From Taenia hydatigena (lineage: Eukaryota; Platyhelminthes; Cestoda; Cyclophyllidea; Taeniidae): a stretch of 64,000 nt of DNA. The notes under the pieces were generated by a model, which worked only from the letters and a program-made list of their open reading frames with translations, was not told the DNA's origin and made no database searches. Where the stretch lies: the NCBI GenBank assembly GCA_036345935.2, contig JADWOT020000001.1, positions 3,428,106-3,492,105 on the forward strand, written 5' to 3'. Position 1 is the stretch's first letter; every line of letters begins with the position of its first letter. Below are positions 33,962 to 46,329 of the stretch, one piece after another. Made by a program: the position numbers and the translations under genes.

Positions 33962-36295
33962 ATGACTTCCGTCATAATCCGTTTGCAGAATCTGCCAATG
34001 ACGGCGAACGCATCGAATATTCGTCGCTTTTTTGGTGGTTTAAATATCCCCGAGGGGGGCGTACACATTGTCGGCGGTGAGAAAGGTGACGCATTCATAG
34101 CATTTGCTACTGACGAGGATGCACGAAAGGCGATGCTTTTAGATCACCAGTATATCAACTCTGCTCAGATTCGCCTGTTTCTCAGCAGTAAGGCTGAAAT
34201 GCAATCTGTCATAGACACAGCTCGCTGTTCTGTAATCATGGCATCTCAGCAGGCTCCCGCTGTTCAAGAAACTGCTCAAAGACTTCCCGGTCAGTACAAT
34301 TCATCGCCTCACACCATTTCAGCTCCTCCTCAGTCCTACGCTCGTCCCTCTGGGCCGCCTGGTATTGGTTCTGCTGGAGGACCGTATGGTCAGCCATCGT
34401 CCCAGGCCCCTCATCAGATTCCTCCTGATAAGGGGCTTGAATCTCATTCAGATAACGCATACAATCATGGTTATGATCGCCCTGAGACATGGGGCAATGA
34501 TCACGACGGGAATCAGTCGGGGTATAGTAGTTATAGTAAGGAACAAGGTGGGCCACCGAGACATGCGGAGTCGCAGGAGTGTGATGGATTCTTGGCACCT
34601 CATGAGGGTGGAGGTGATAGATACAGCGGCTATAACGGAGGTTACGAGGACAGGCCACCACCGCCGACGGGAGACGGTTACTACGGCTATGGCAACGGTT
34701 ATGAAGGTGGTATGCACTATGGAGAACCGGGCTACTATCGTGAAAACGGTTCTGTGTTCCCAAATGGCGAACGTGATTTTTCGGTTAGGCCGCCTTGGCT
34801 CAGAGATGAAGAGCATCAATTTGGCAAAAGACCGGGTCCCCCTGATTCTTCTGGCGCTGATGCGGCGCCTTATAAACGCCACCGGCAGGATGAGATTCAG
34901 CCTCAAGGTTCAGAGGTGCCGCGCTTGGACTTCGTTGTAAAGGTTTCTATGCGTCCTACAGATGTTACGGTAAAAAGTGTTTTTGATTTTCTCCGTGGTG
35001 TGAATATTGTCCCCAAATTCGGTATTAGGGTGGAAGAGGACGCTCTAAAGCGCTACACTGGGAACGTTTACTGTATGCTTACTTGCCCTCAGTCACATCA
35101 CCGGGCTCTGGCATGTGATGGCAATGTTTTCCGTGGCGCTAAAGTTCAAGTGGTCAATTCATCAGCGGAAGAATACTTCAAAGTTACCGATAGCAATTTC
35201 CAGAGTAGATGCCCTCCAGCCCTCCTCGACAGAATACCGCCGAGGGCCTCCATAAAGCCGAATTACTACAACGAGGGATGCATTGAAATTTCCGAGATAC
35301 CGAGCGATGTTACCGAGAGAGATATTGTTAATTTTTTGGGTGTGCCAGGACTCACCGAAGAAAATGTCAAGATCGTGCAGGGTGGACCGCGAGGATCCTC
35401 TGTTGCCTTGGTTCGGCTTCCCTCCGCGCGTGACTTAGACATCCTCCTAGGCGCACCACCACGTCCTTTTAGTCGGAATCAGGCGCAAAACGTGAAGCTT
35501 ATGGCAATTTCCACCATGCAGTTTATTCATTCGGTGGCCAAATCTCAGTCGAAGCAGGCGGATGTTGCGACTAAGTCGACAAATTCAGAACCTTCGACGG
35601 CGGCCAAAACCTGTTGCTTTATTTACGGCTTCTCACGGAATATGACAATCTTCGAGATCTCGAAAATCTTTCCTAGTGTGTTTATCCCGGGCGATTCTAT
35701 TCATCTGCTGTCGAGTAGCCGGGCGGCCGTGATTGATTTCATTAACGAGGATAGCTGCAAGGCGGCTCTGCGTGATTTTTCGGCTGCTGAGAGTGATCTC
35801 AAGAAAATACATCGGAATCTCTGCATGCGTGCGATCTCAAAGGTCGAATTTGAACAGAAGCTGCAGGAAGTCGAGAGTCAAACGAAGTCGCAAACCAATG
35901 ATAGTGATCGTGGTGAGCCCAGGTCAAGTGCTCCTCGCTACCACCCTCCCCAATCACCCCTCCCTGGACCACCAAGGGGAGCGCACCCCAGACCACCCTT
36001 TCCGCCGCCTGGTCCGCCACCGCCGCAATTCCGTCGGCCCGGTCCTCCGATGTCTGTCAATGTGCACATCTCCAATCTACCGCCCAACTGTCCTCCTAAT
36101 GCTGTACTGGACGTCTTTCGGCCTTTCCGTCCCCTTCCGGGTTCGCTTCGTTTTCGTCGTGACCACCGTGGCAATCAGATGGGCGAGGCGCTCATCTCCT
36201 TTGGCTGCTTTGGAGATGCGGAGCGGGCAGCGCATGAAACGAACATGTTTCGACTCTTCAACAAAACCCTCTCTGTTCGTATTCATCAACAGTAG
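33962..36295 (+). CDS. RBM12: RBM12-like (SWAN family) multi-RRM RNA-binding protein
   Basis: Single 777-residue open frame. RRM1 at residues 3-80 is diagnostic: it carries the VIRLQNLP, GGVHIVGGE..DAFIAFATDEDAR and LFLSSKAEMQ blocks typical of RBM12/RBM12B N-termini. Residues ~95-315 are a disordered Gly/Tyr/Pro-rich linker. Further RRM-like domains follow at ~320-398, ~438-515 and ~548-630, then a proline-rich run at ~652-695 and a C-terminal RRM at ~697-777 (VNVHISNLPPN...EALISF). Family members bind RNA in the nucleus and are linked to RNA processing; the worm function is not shown. Human RBM12 also has its coding region in one exon and is longer (about 930 residues). The ATG follows TTTTCTAG directly, so an upstream 5' UTR intron or spliced leader probably joins exactly at the start codon. 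Codon use and length leave no doubt that it is coding. Confidence 0.95.
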   Translation: MTSVIIRLQNLPMTANASNIRRFFGGLNIPEGGVHIVGGEKGDAFIAFATDEDARKAMLLDHQYINSAQIRLFLSSKAEMQSVIDTARCSVIMASQQAPAVQETAQRLPGQYNSSPHTISAPPQSYARPSGPPGIGSAGGPYGQPSSQAPHQIPPDKGLESHSDNAYNHGYDRPETWGNDHDGNQSGYSSYSKEQGGPPRHAESQECDGFLAPHEGGGDRYSGYNGGYEDRPPPPTGDGYYGYGNGYEGGMHYGEPGYYRENGSVFPNGERDFSVRPPWLRDEEHQFGKRPGPPDSSGADAAPYKRHRQDEIQPQGSEVPRLDFVVKVSMRPTDVTVKSVFDFLRGVNIVPKFGIRVEEDALKRYTGNVYCMLTCPQSHHRALACDGNVFRGAKVQVVNSSAEEYFKVTDSNFQSRCPPALLDRIPPRASIKPNYYNEGCIEISEIPSDVTERDIVNFLGVPGLTEENVKIVQGGPRGSSVALVRLPSARDLDILLGAPPRPFSRNQAQNVKLMAISTMQFIHSVAKSQSKQADVATKSTNSEPSTAAKTCCFIYGFSRNMTIFEISKIFPSVFIPGDSIHLLSSSRAAVIDFINEDSCKAALRDFSAAESDLKKIHRNLCMRAISKVEFEQKLQEVESQTKSQTNDSDRGEPRSSAPRYHPPQSPLPGPPRGAHPRPPFPPPGPPPPQFRRPGPPMSVNVHISNLPPNCPPNAVLDVFRPFRPLPGSLRFRRDHRGNQMGEALISFGCFGDAERAAHETNMFRLFNKTLSVRIHQQ

Positions 36296-36299
36296 AGGA

Positions 36300-39200
36300 C
36301 TCCGAAGTTGTTTTTCCTTCTCTTTTAGGTGTGTCGATCTTTTCATCCCGGTAAGATTTGATTTTATTAGCTTATTTTTTTTTAGTTTAAACTGTCCTGT
36401 TGGTGTAAATAAGTGTAGGGTTTGCATGCGCGTTCTGTGATTGGGATTTCTTTTACTATGAATGACACGCTTTACCTGACTGAATCGTTTGAATTTCTTG
36501 ACCCATTTCATTAAATAGTTTTCTAACAAAAACGCTTGTGACGCAGGTCGTCTCTCTTATGTGGGTACACTTGCGATCTGGGATTAGTACGACTGGGATT
36601 CGCTTTGTGACGCAAATGCTCCCCGTACTTGTGCGTTCGTAACACGAGGCTCTCTGAATTAGGCGTGTTCTGCAGTGGGAGTCATGCAGTGATACCAACA
36701 TGCCTGATTGACATAAGTACTTTTGTGATCTGTAGTTTTGAATAATGGACGACTGGTCTGGGATAGGAAGATGCTCTGAAGTGTGGCGACGTTTTTATTG
36801 TTGCGCTTTTTTAAGTCTGGGGTTCAAGCAGACCTTTGGGTCTTGATTCCCTGTTCCAGCAGTTGTAAATCCGTCACGCCGGTGGCACACATGACGGCCA
36901 TGCACCAAGTGCCTCTATCTGCCCCTCGAGTATGAGTTTACACATGGGGATTAGGCTGCTTAATAATGAAACTGCTAGCAGCGTTCTGAGTTGAATTTCG
37001 ATCTACGAGTAACTCAAGCTCAGCCTCTCTCGGCGTTCGCTGTGATCTTTCTCGATAGACCGGATAGCTTATCGGAATTGCGATATCACTGCCTGCTTGT
37101 GCAAGTCTGTTGGCTGAGAGAGTATTTGGGCGCAGGAACTGCACAGTATGGGTCTTTGCAGGTTAATTGATTCCCATTCCGTGAATTATAATTGCACTTT
37201 GGGCCAGTTCTCCCTCACTTTTTGCATAAAATTAGTAGCATCGACCGTGTATTTGCTTGCGATCGGGACTAATGTGTGCGAGGTCGCTGTGTATCAATTT
37301 TTAGGGGATATTTAGGTCGCTGTGTATCAATTTTTAGGGGATATTTAGGCCTTTAATAATGATATTGAAAGATGAAGGTTGGTAAGCGCTGTTCACCTGA
37401 GCCCGTTTCTTTACATGGCTTGATTGACCTAGTTTGGGCAGAGGTCGTTGTTGCAGTCGTGAAACGGGCTTATTCGCTGGTCCGATACAGTTGCTCTCGG
37501 GCCTAGTACTTGGTGTCGAGACAAAATTATCCAAACGTAGCTTAGGAGACCTCAGTTTGTGATGACTTGGTGGTTTGTTTGTTTGGAGATCATGAGACGG
37601 GGATCTGGACAAACTGATCAGTCGCATTGGTCAATCACGATCGAACCTAGTATGTCGCCCAGTATCGTATGTTCAATGTTATAGTTGCGCTGGGACTTCG
37701 TTTAACTGCTTCATTGTTCTGCCAGGAAGGGGGTACTCCTAACGTCATTATTTGATTTTAGTGCGCGCCTTTTTGTCTATTTGTGTGGTTGTGTGCCTAA
37801 AGGAAATTTACGGAGAGCGAATGCACACATCCAACACCCTTCCCATCTGTTTGTGTGAAAGTCGCCGAATTAACACCTGGTCGATCCCAGTCCTGATGTC
37901 CGAATATACACGCGGGAAAACAGCATTTACAAAATGAAAGCAGCCTTGAAATGTAAGCCGTCTGCTGATGGTATTTGTCGGCGTTTAATGCATATGTTGT
38001 TTTTGATAAAAAGGAGAACTGTAAAAATAAGGAGTAGGCTTTTGCCATAGGAGTTTACGGCGTTTTCGAAGACTGAACTTAATGTCAGCACGAATGGTTT
38101 TTATTGGCTAGATTTTCTGTTCTTGAAACCTCGCTAATTAGCGATAGGGCGACTTCAAAGTTCTTTAGGGAGGTTTTCGCAGCTGGTCGATTACTTTATA
38201 CCATGTAGACCCCGCAATTCCTTCCTTGGTTCACTTTGGGGATGTTTGTTTTTTTAGTAGCTTATATGATCCCAAAATAGGAGGTAAACTTATTAATCGA
38301 ATTCTTAATTTGCCACGCAAAAATGTGTTGATGCTGAAAGCGCGAAATTGGTATTCCCCACGGAATCGCCAGCGTATACTCTTGCTACCTCAAGGACCTA
38401 TTCGATGCAAGCTTAAGTGGCGGTGGAGTGGACGCCTGGAGTCGCTTTTTGAGGGCGTATTCGGATTGAAAGGCCAACTAGGGATACGTCGAGGCGCGTG
38501 ACCGGGGTTAACCTCGTCATGTATGCATTCCACATGGTGGTCGTAATAGCAGGGCCGGAGCCATATTTGGTCAGTACTATCGCAGCCTAGCTTCTGTTTC
38601 ACTTCGTCGGCGCAGGCGGTGATTAGGCTGCCAACCGATATGTAGTTCATTGCAGATCAACTAGTAATTTCAGTGCAGAGATGAGCGTTTGGTTTGCCTC
38701 GGCAATCCGAGCGCTTTAGCCGTTTTTACTGGTGGATGCAGAGGCTTGGCACTTACTACAAGGGGTGTTTCTTGGAAGTGAAGGTTGCGGAAACAGTCGT
38801 ACTTGTGCTGTTAATAAGCTAACCTGAACAAATTTAGTCTAATCAAGCCTCAGAGCTGAATTCATCGGCTAGAAAGTTCGCGTTTCCGTGAAGTGGTGCA
38901 CCAGGGAACATGTGTGATATTCAATTTCCGTGTTTTAAATGTATTTCAAAAGGAGACCTGGTCGCCATTGCCCGATTGGTGTCAATGTGTATTCTGGCAG
39001 TTTGTATGCCGACAGGGCGTGGTCGGTTTTGCCACTAAAGTACCTTTTGGCGACACTGAATGACGCCTTGGAAATAATGCTACGAGCGCGGCTACCGATG
39101 CAGCCGTTGAATGCAGTTGAAATTGACATTTGAGTCAAGTCAGCAGTGGTCTGCAGTCACGCAGCATTCCCCGCTGGTTAGCGAAGCAGGGATAGGGGCT

Positions 39201-40600
39201 TGGAAACAGTCTTGAAGTCAAGCTTCGGTTCGGGCTTCGGTTGCGCAGTAAATCTGCAACTTTTTTGAGCAACTTTTTTAGTCATGGGGTGCTGTGTAAG
39301 TTACGTGGTTTACGTGGTCAGTAATTTTGGTGCATAGATTGTTACCTCTGGTCCTTGTGTTTTTTCAAGCCTTGCTCACTTCTATTTTAAGATACTCGAA
39401 TTTACACCCACTTAACTCAGTCCCGTGTAGAGCTGCGAGGGGGTGCGACTGCGTGGGCCGCTTTTCTCAGTCTGCTGAGCGTTTTATTGGCCTTCATTTT
39501 AGCTGCGCTAAAGTTCCTAGCGCAGAGGTGGTTAACCAAGGCACCAAGATTCGTTAGGATGAATTTTTGTGGCCCGCATGGCTCTTGTCTCGTAGTTCGG
39601 ACTCGCATCTGGATTTCGGCAGCGGCCGGGGGAGTACCAAGCGCTTCAGCTTCGTTGAAGTAGTCGTAACGGACTCTAGTGAATCAATGTTATTTTTAAA
39701 CTCGGTATTAGATGGTAGAGTCACTTTTGCCCTTAAACTTCCCCTCCGGCGGTTAGCTTGTGCAATTCAACAAAAGAGCAATATCATGCCAGGTATGTTG
39801 GACATGCAACTTCAACCTCAAATGCGGTCTAAAACGACAAGCTGTCTTCATGTCGTTATGCTTCTCTGAGTTCACGTCACTCGACTTTTTAGATGAGCAA
39901 ATCACTGTTGACTACATTTGGTGTCTACTTAAATTTTTGTGGTATTTGGTCAAGCCTTTGTTAAAATCCCTGTCTTGTCGTAGTTGGCTTGTTACCTAGG
40001 TGCGATTGAGTTGGTTTGGGACCGCGAAAACCGTGTCCCGATTGAAGTTAATGTTTCCTAATCAGGCAAACCTTAGGACAGTAGGGTACGTACTAAATTG
40101 GGGCTTCCCAAGTCAGGCATTCTAGCCTTTTATTTCGGGTTTGCAATATGTGGGGACGCTGCAGCAATAAATCACATGGTGCTGAGGTATTAGGCTTTTT
40201 GTGTTGCATGCTTGTCATTTGAAATGCAAGGGACTGATTCCCGAGACGGTGTAGCGGGTCCCTACTGAGGTATAGAGAAGGGAGGGTATGGCGATGGATC
40301 TCAATAACTTCTACGAAGCCGAGGAAATAAGTGCTCACAGCGCAGAGGTCTGGCTTGTGTAGCAGTGTCTCTTAGACTGGCATGGATAAAAGGACTTTGT
40401 TTAGCAGATTAAGAGCCTTACTCGGCCGTGCGTTATAAGCAGTTTTGGTGGCATCTTGGGTACTGCGTTGTGTTGAAAACAGGCAAGACTATGCCAACGA
40501 AAATTTTTATGCAATCTGAGCACAAGGTTAACAGCTCAGTTAACCTGTCAGCCTCTTAGAAGTTATTTTTTTGTAGACAAGCTTTATGGCGCAGGCACTC
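36300..40600. other. 3' flank of RBM12 gene, no gene seen
   Basis: The start is presumably the RBM12 3' UTR; no exact AATAAA is seen close to the stop, only variants such as AATAAG (36408) and ATTAAA (36511). Beyond this no exon, RNA gene or known repeat is recognised. The + strand is rich in G and T, as is common in transcribed non-coding DNA. Confidence 0.4.
37281..37346. repeat. Perfect 33-base direct tandem repeat, two copies
   Basis: Copies at 37281-37313 and 37314-37346 are identical and begin AGGTCGCTGTGTATC. Three bases of a third copy follow. Confidence 0.95.
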
Positions 40601-40614
40601 GCTTTTGATTGTAT

Positions 40615-43600
40615 TATTTGCGGCGATCAGCTGGTTTCACTAATGGGTCGTGAATGCGATCGTTTTTTAATGCTGTTCACCACATCCATCTTTGTGAGTA
40701 CCTGACTGAAAAACACTAAAATTGACCTTTTGGCGAAACCGGTTTTTTATGAGAGCCCCTAACGTCTGGAATGGTGCACTAACTTGGTTCTTCGTTGTCT
40801 CTGATACTAAATTGATGGTGAACGTACCTAGCCTAGAGGTATGGCCGAGTAATAATTTAAAATGCACTCACAAATCAGGCTGAATGTGACAACTTGAGTT
40901 GGACTCGCCTAGCCAAGTCTGTTTAAATTTTCAGTGGCAGCAGCAATTGGCACGTGATGTGGCGACGCTAATTCACAGATGCGATGAAACTTTGGTGTGA
41001 GCTTTTCATGCAGTTACAAACTTTATGTGGGTTGAGGTGGGTATGCTATATGTTCGGCTGTCAATAATTTTTTTGACATGGTCGTGTATTACACGGCTTC
41101 AGGCTGTTAACTGCTTCCCTCCTCGCTTGAAGGCGCGTAGAAAGGCGTAGTTGCCTATTCTCTGCCCCCTTGAGGTTGGGTAATGAGGAATTGTGTCGAC
41201 CGAGAGAGGTCGTGGTGCTTTTTCTGTGCTAGTTGATTTCTGTCTAAGTTACGTCAACGGCTGTCGAAACGCAATGGGTAAACAAGCGTTCTCTGACGTT
41301 TGTGTCATTGTTTAAAAACTCAGTGTCGCCTACAGATGAGCGGCTGTAGTCGCCGTTGACCTTAATCTTGGTAGGAGTCATATCCGTCTCCGAGGTAGAT
41401 GAACCCGGCCATTCATCAAATTTGCGTTTCGATTTGCCTTCTAGTTTGGAGGTTCGCACTGAGTACGTGCTGCTCCACATTTAGTAGGCCTAGATGGTGC
41501 TACTAGCTGTGGGGACTTATTTCCCAGGGTTTTAATTAAATTTAAGCGTTTTAAAATCTTAAATGTCTTGTACAATTAATAATATACGCTAATGCGATTC
41601 TGGTTATTAATGCTTGTTCCAAATTTGACCCTCCCCCTCTAATCCAATCGAAGCATTGGAATCGGGTCGCTACCTCGGTATTACCGCAGGTTGGCGGTGC
41701 TCCGTTCGTTACTGCATTAAAGGGCAAATAACAGCCTTCTTACGTTGCTTCCTAATTCATAATCATAACCTCGACCAAGAAATGCTGAGAAATGTAAAGT
41801 TAATGTCAACCAGCAAAGGTTAATGCCGATAGACGCGCATGTTGTCAAGTTCTCCGTAAGCGCTTGTAGTGTCAATTCAATTCTTGGCCCCGTTACTATT
41901 GCTTTTGTAGTTTTGAAGCACTGAGGATTTTAAATATAAAAGTGCGCCAGTTAGTTCGAAGGAGAAATAAGCCATACGAGTTTTTAGTATTCTTGATTAT
42001 ATCGTTTATGACAAACATTTAAGTCGATTCGGTTTTGGTGTATTACTGCCTAGCTGAAAATGCTAAAATCGACTTGAAAAAATTACTGCTTTCTGTAAAA
42101 GGTTTCCTAGTGTCCCGAGCACTGTGTATTACCTTGGTTCTTCGTAGTCTATGTGGTATTTCATGAATGTTGGACGTACCTAGGCTAGAGGTCTGGACAG
42201 CTAGTATTCCAAAGTGCATCCACGAATTGGGCTAGCGATCAGATTGAACATGCCAACTTTATTTGGATTCACCTAATTAAGTCGAAACAGTGGTAGCTCT
42301 ACTAAGTGAATCTTTGTACTGGCTGACATAAATGATACGCTGTGTTGCAGCGCTAATTCGCAGACGAATTGAGGTTTTATTGTGCGTGTTTTTCATGTAG
42401 ATACCAACTTTAAGTAGGTATGCAATGTATGCGGTTATCCCAATGTGTTATTTTTGGCTCTGTCATGTACCGCGCGGCCGTGGCCAGCTAACTCGTTTTT
42501 CCTCCCAAGGCGTGTGGGGGGAAGGTGTAGTCGCTTCTTCCCCTTCCACCTTGGGCGAGGTAACGAGGAATCAATTTGTAAGACTGCGAGGAATAAACAC
42601 GCGTTCTCTGATGTTGTTAGTGCCAGCTGAAAGTAGAGTTGCGTTTGTCCTTGACCTTAACCCTAGTAAGGATATTATTGGGCTGCTGGGTAGTCAAACA
42701 CAGTCACCCATCCAATTTGCGTTTAAATTTACTTAGGTGTTCAGAGTTTGCGCCGATACTTGCTCCCTCGCTTTAGGCCTACAGGGTGTTACCGACCGCA
42801 GGGCCTTATCCCCTAGAGCCAAGTTAAATCTAGGCAAGATAAAGATCGTAGCTATGTATTATGAAATTGACAGCTAGCGCTAAAGCAATTCGGTTAATAC
42901 TTGTTTCAAATCTAAGCGTTTTCAGTACAGTTCGAGCATTAGAATCCACTCGCGCTTCTGAACGAGAATGTTTTTGGGTCGCTACTTCAATGTCACCCCG
43001 AGTTTCTAACGTTTAAGCTCATTATTGTATTACGAGCACCCGTGTGGTACAATACGGGCATTTTGCGCTGAAAAAAGTCAATTGGATGCCAAAATGTACA
43101 CTGGAATGCCCTTTCGTAGCTTCACCAGCAAAAGTTGATGTGGATGGCCTTATTGGCTAATAAGGTCTCCTTGGACATTTATAGTACAATTTCAATTCTC
43201 AATTTGGTTTCTGGCACTCGTAGTTTTGAAATGCTAAAGATTTTTAACAATAGAATGTGCGGAATAATTCAATGGTGAATTGAACCACGCATTTGTTAAC
43301 ATTCTCAATTGTATCATTTAGGATAAACAGACGAACCGGCCAATTGGCCGTGAAAGTGATCGGTTTTAGTGCACTTTACTGCTCCCATCTTTGCAAGTAT
43401 CTGTCTGAAAAGTGCCAAAATTGACTCGGAAAATTTGAATTTTTTTGACAAAAGGTCTTTCGTTGCCCCTGGCACTGTGTGCTGCCTCAGTTCTTCGTGG
43501 ACTGATATTTTATGGATGTCTAACGTGCCTAGCATGAAGGACTGGAAGGCTAGTGTTTTAAAGTGCGCCCCCCACGTTGGGCCAGCGGTCAGGTGGGTGT

Positions 43601-46320
43601 GCTGCTGTTGAACATGCCAACTTAGTTTGGATCCACTTAAATTTTAAAATCCTTGAAGCGTTGCTGATGGGATTTTGTGCCAAGTAATAACAACTGGCAC
43701 GTGGTCTGGCAGCGCTAATTCGACTAGGTGTGGGCACCAGCCTCAAATGGATGCAGGTAGGCATGGGATATGTGTGGCCATCACGATGTTATTCATTTAT
43801 TTGCTTGATTGTGTATAGTACGGCCTTAGGCCGTTAACTCGTTTCTCCTCCCAGGGTGTGTAGAGGAAAAGCCTAGTTGCTTATCCTCCTCTCCCCCTAA
43901 GTCAGGTAATGAGGAATTGCGGGGCTCGATTTGTGCCTTATTTACGTTGCTGACCGTAAGAAATCGAGGGTGAACGTGCGCTCTCAGCCATTTTTAGTTT
44001 CGACTGAAGGCAGGAGGTTGCACTCGCCCTTGACCTTAATCCTAGAAAGGCCAATATCAGACTACTGGGGCAGATAATCACGGTTACTCACCGAATTTGT
44101 CTACTTGTTTAGAGCGCGCACTGAAACGCACTCCCTTACGTGCGGTAGGCCTAGAGGGTGTTACTGACTATGCGACCTTATTTCTTCGAGTTAAGTCTGT
44201 GTGAATAAGTCTTATAAAGTCGATGATCAACGCTATAGCATTTTTGGTTCGTCATACTTGTTTCCAATCCAACCTTTCTCTTTTAATACAGGTGGAGCGT
44301 CAGAATCCAGTCGTGCTTCTAAATAAGACCACGTTTGGGTCGCTACCTCGGCATCACTAAAAGTTGGGTGATACAGTATAAACATCCCTACCTTTAGTCT
44401 TAAGTGATTGTTTTGCACTAAACTAGGAGATGCTGGAAAAATGCAAATGGGATGCCAACATGGGCATTAATTTTGGCACCCTTCCATAGCTTTATCGAGA
44501 AAGGCTGATTCGGATAGAGCCATTTACTACTAAGGTCTCCGTAAACGCTTGTGGTGCGAATTTACCTCTTAGCCTGCTTTCTAGCACTCTTGTGGTTTTG
44601 AAACGTTAAAGGTTTTGAACTTTAACATGAGCTTTAATCGAAGAAAAACTGAATCAGGGGATGGTTAACATTTCTAAATGTGTCATTTGTGATAGCCAAA
44701 TCGGCTAATAGGTCGTGAAAGTGGTCGGTTTTTAGTGCTCTTTGCCATCCTCCGTCTTTGCCAGTACCTTGCTGAAAACCGCTAAAATCGGCATCTGGGG
44801 TATCGGTGTTTTTACCTTGGTTCTTCGTAATCTCTGTGGTAGTTCATGGACGTTGAACGTACCTAGCCTGAAAGTCTGGAGGATTAGGATTTTAAATTGT
44901 GCCTCCAGGTTGGCCTAGCGGTTGGGGTGCGTGTGCTGCTGCTAAACATGCTAACTTGATTTGGATTCGCCTAATCAGGTCTACTTAAATTCTGAAGTAG
45001 TAGGCGCTTCATCGAAGAGATCTCACCACCATAATTGGCACATGATGCGGCAACGCCAATTAGCAGATGGAGTGGTTCTAGCGTGAGCTTTTTCGCATGG
45101 GTGTCGACTTCGAATGTTTTGAAATGGGTATGTTACCTGTGCAACTATGACGATGCCTTATTATTTTGGCTCGATCGTATACTGCGCGACCTTGGGCTGT
45201 TAACTAGTTTTTCCTCTTAAAGTGTACAGAAAGTGGCGTAGTTGGTTATGCCTCCCTAAGGTCAGGTAACAAGGATCTAGGGAGAAGGACAAAGCTCGCG
45301 GCGCTTGTTTTTTGTGCGGATTGATTAGTGTTCCTCATTTACGTCATCGGCTGTCAGAATGCAGCAAGTAAACAAGCCTCCGCCCTGGCACTTCTACGTT
45401 CTTTTCAATAGATTGTTAGTGTTGATTGAAGTTAGACGGTGCGCATTCGCCTTTGATCCTAATCCTAACGAAGGAGTTGCGCATGGTTACCAAATCGATT
45501 TACGTTTCAATTTACCCACCGGCTTGGGGGTTTGAATTGATGGGTATCCCACTCCCTCTCCTATCTGTGTAGTGGGCTAAAGGGGTGTTATTGCCTGCGA
45601 GAAATATCTCCAGACATTGATTTAAATTCAAACATTTTGAAAATTGTAAATGTGTTTCATGAAATTGACGGCAAACACTAGGATAGCTTTGGCCAACCAT
45701 ACTTGTTTCACATTTAATCTTGTCCTTCTAATTTGGAGCGTTAAAATCTGCAGGAAACTGTTTTAGAGTCGTCAGTCCTTTGTCACCCGTGAGGACACAT
45801 GTGTTTATTTAAATTTGAAAGCGGTTGAGGACTGTTGCACGAACACCTTGCGTTGAGCTTCAGGCAATTAGTATATGCCCTTTCGCAGCCTTACTGACGG
45901 GCCGTCGCGACTAAACACATTTGCTACCAGAGTTTCCGTAAACACTTGTAGTACGCACTTAAGTGCTGACCTAGTTTCTCGCACTCTTGTAGTTTCTAAA
46001 CATCAAAGGTTTTAGGCATAGGCATGCACTAAACGATTCGGTCATGGTATTGGTAGTAATTTTTAACATTTGTAGTAAACAACTAGATTGGCTAATAAGC
46101 TATGGTAATGGTTGGCTTTCAATTAGTCCCGCTACCTCTAGCTTTTTGCAGGTGCCCAAAATGCAAGCGATAGAATCGAATTTTGGCAAAATGATTTGTA
46201 TTTTGGTGCATTTTTGACACCGCGTGCTACGTTTGTCTCTGGTAGCCTATGTGGTAGTGCCTGGCACAGGGGATTGGAATGCCAGTCTGTGTCGTAAAAG
46301 GTTGCCAACGATCGACTGGC
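40615..46320. repeat. Degenerate ~1.35 kb tandem repeat, about 4.2 copies
   Basis: Recurring blocks recur in fixed order. The GGTTCTTCGT block is at about 40786, 42136, 43489 and 44819, with a weaker copy near 46230 (spacings ~1350, 1353, 1330, 1411). It is followed each time by an AACGTACCTAGCC-like block, and preceded by GGTCGTGAA.GTG.TCG (40647, 43345, 44713) and a GCACTC.TGTAGTTTTGAA block (41.9, 43.2, 44.6, 46.0 kb). Copies are clearly related but much diverged, and no open frame is conserved between them. Nature unknown: old satellite-like duplication, or tandem copies of an unrecognised non-coding gene. Confidence 0.8.
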
Positions 46321-46329
46321 AAAAATGCC

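Noticed and set aside
34236..36529. Several antisense and alternate frames of 70-235 codons
   Set aside because: They are shadows of the RBM12-like open frame, caused by its biased repeats and low-complexity regions.
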